DNA of 64,000 nucleotides from Gaiellasilicea sp963761905 (lineage in GTDB: Bacteria > Actinomycetota > Thermoleophilia > Gaiellales > Gaiellaceae): assembly GCA_963761905.1 (NCBI GenBank), contig CAVXIQ010000003.1, positions 1-64,000 on the forward strand, written 5' to 3'. Shown piece after piece: positions 60,975 to 64,000 of the stretch (its first letter is position 1; each line of letters opens with the position of its first letter). Below the pieces are notes generated by a model that was not told where the DNA came from, did no database searches, and was given only the letters and a program-made list of their open reading frames with translations. A program made the translations under genes and the position numbers.

Positions 60975-64000
<3,026 letters not shown>

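Overview
The window is very GC-rich, gene-dense bacterial DNA. The best fit is an actinobacterium of the class Thermoleophilia (Gaiellales/Solirubrobacterales-like); this is judged from protein style only, and no search could be run. Pointers are a primary sigma factor with region 1.1, acyl-CoA carboxylase alpha and beta subunits of the actinobacterial type, many GTG/TTG starts, stop/start overlaps of 1-4 bases, and small Cys-rich and secreted proteins of unknown function. A recurring start arrangement places a TANNNT hexamer 6-7 bases before the start codon, which indicates widespread leaderless transcription. I see no rRNA, tRNA, CRISPR, insertion sequence or prophage.

Layout. 0-6 kb: the primary sigma factor (cut by the left edge) diverges from recR, then lysC and asd, an ATP-grasp ligase and a Psd-like decarboxylase. 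6-12 kb: a biosynthetic cluster of unknown product, with left-pointing asnB, AMP ligase and hexapeptide acyltransferase diverging from a right-pointing acyl carrier protein and NAD-synthase-like gene. 12-18.3 kb: a left-pointing block of succinate dehydrogenase of the SdhABE type (HdrB-like third subunit, no cytochrome b), a metallophosphoesterase, an Asp23 protein, a GNAT and an aldo/keto reductase. 18.3-24 kb: secreted proteins, a very large BTAD/AAA/TPR regulator and a tiny Gly-rich peptide gene. 24-31 kb: pckA, a P1 peptidase, an ABC exporter, a hydrolase and two overlapping Xer recombinases. 31-38 kb: a gltA-HEAT-purE-purK operon diverging from mdh, then an SDR, a PDZ-Lon protease, small proteins and an aminotransferase. 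38-49 kb: DEAD-box helicase, ahcY, sucC-methyltransferase-sucD, an Asp-rich peptide with a JmjC oxygenase, biotin-dependent carboxylase alpha and pgsA. 49-57 kb: a Trp-rich mini-protein with a GGDEF/HD-GYP protein, a LuxR regulator and a molybdate uptake operon. 57-64 kb: SMI1/KNR4 protein, carboxylase beta, a Cys/Met-type PLP enzyme, and a huge protein built of 92-residue HAMP repeats that runs off the right edge.

Together the central-metabolism genes cover much of the TCA cycle (gltA, mdh, sucCD, sdhABE) and gluconeogenesis (pckA). Acyl-CoA carboxylation (alpha and beta subunits far apart) and the aspartate family (lysC, asd) are also present.

Twelve genes are interrupted by about 19 apparent single-base indels, mostly +1. 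Each repair gives one full-length family member, and two repaired genes end exactly on a stop shared with the converging neighbour. I therefore annotate them as single genes and suspect sequence error rather than decay. No gene-free stretch exceeds about 200 bases.
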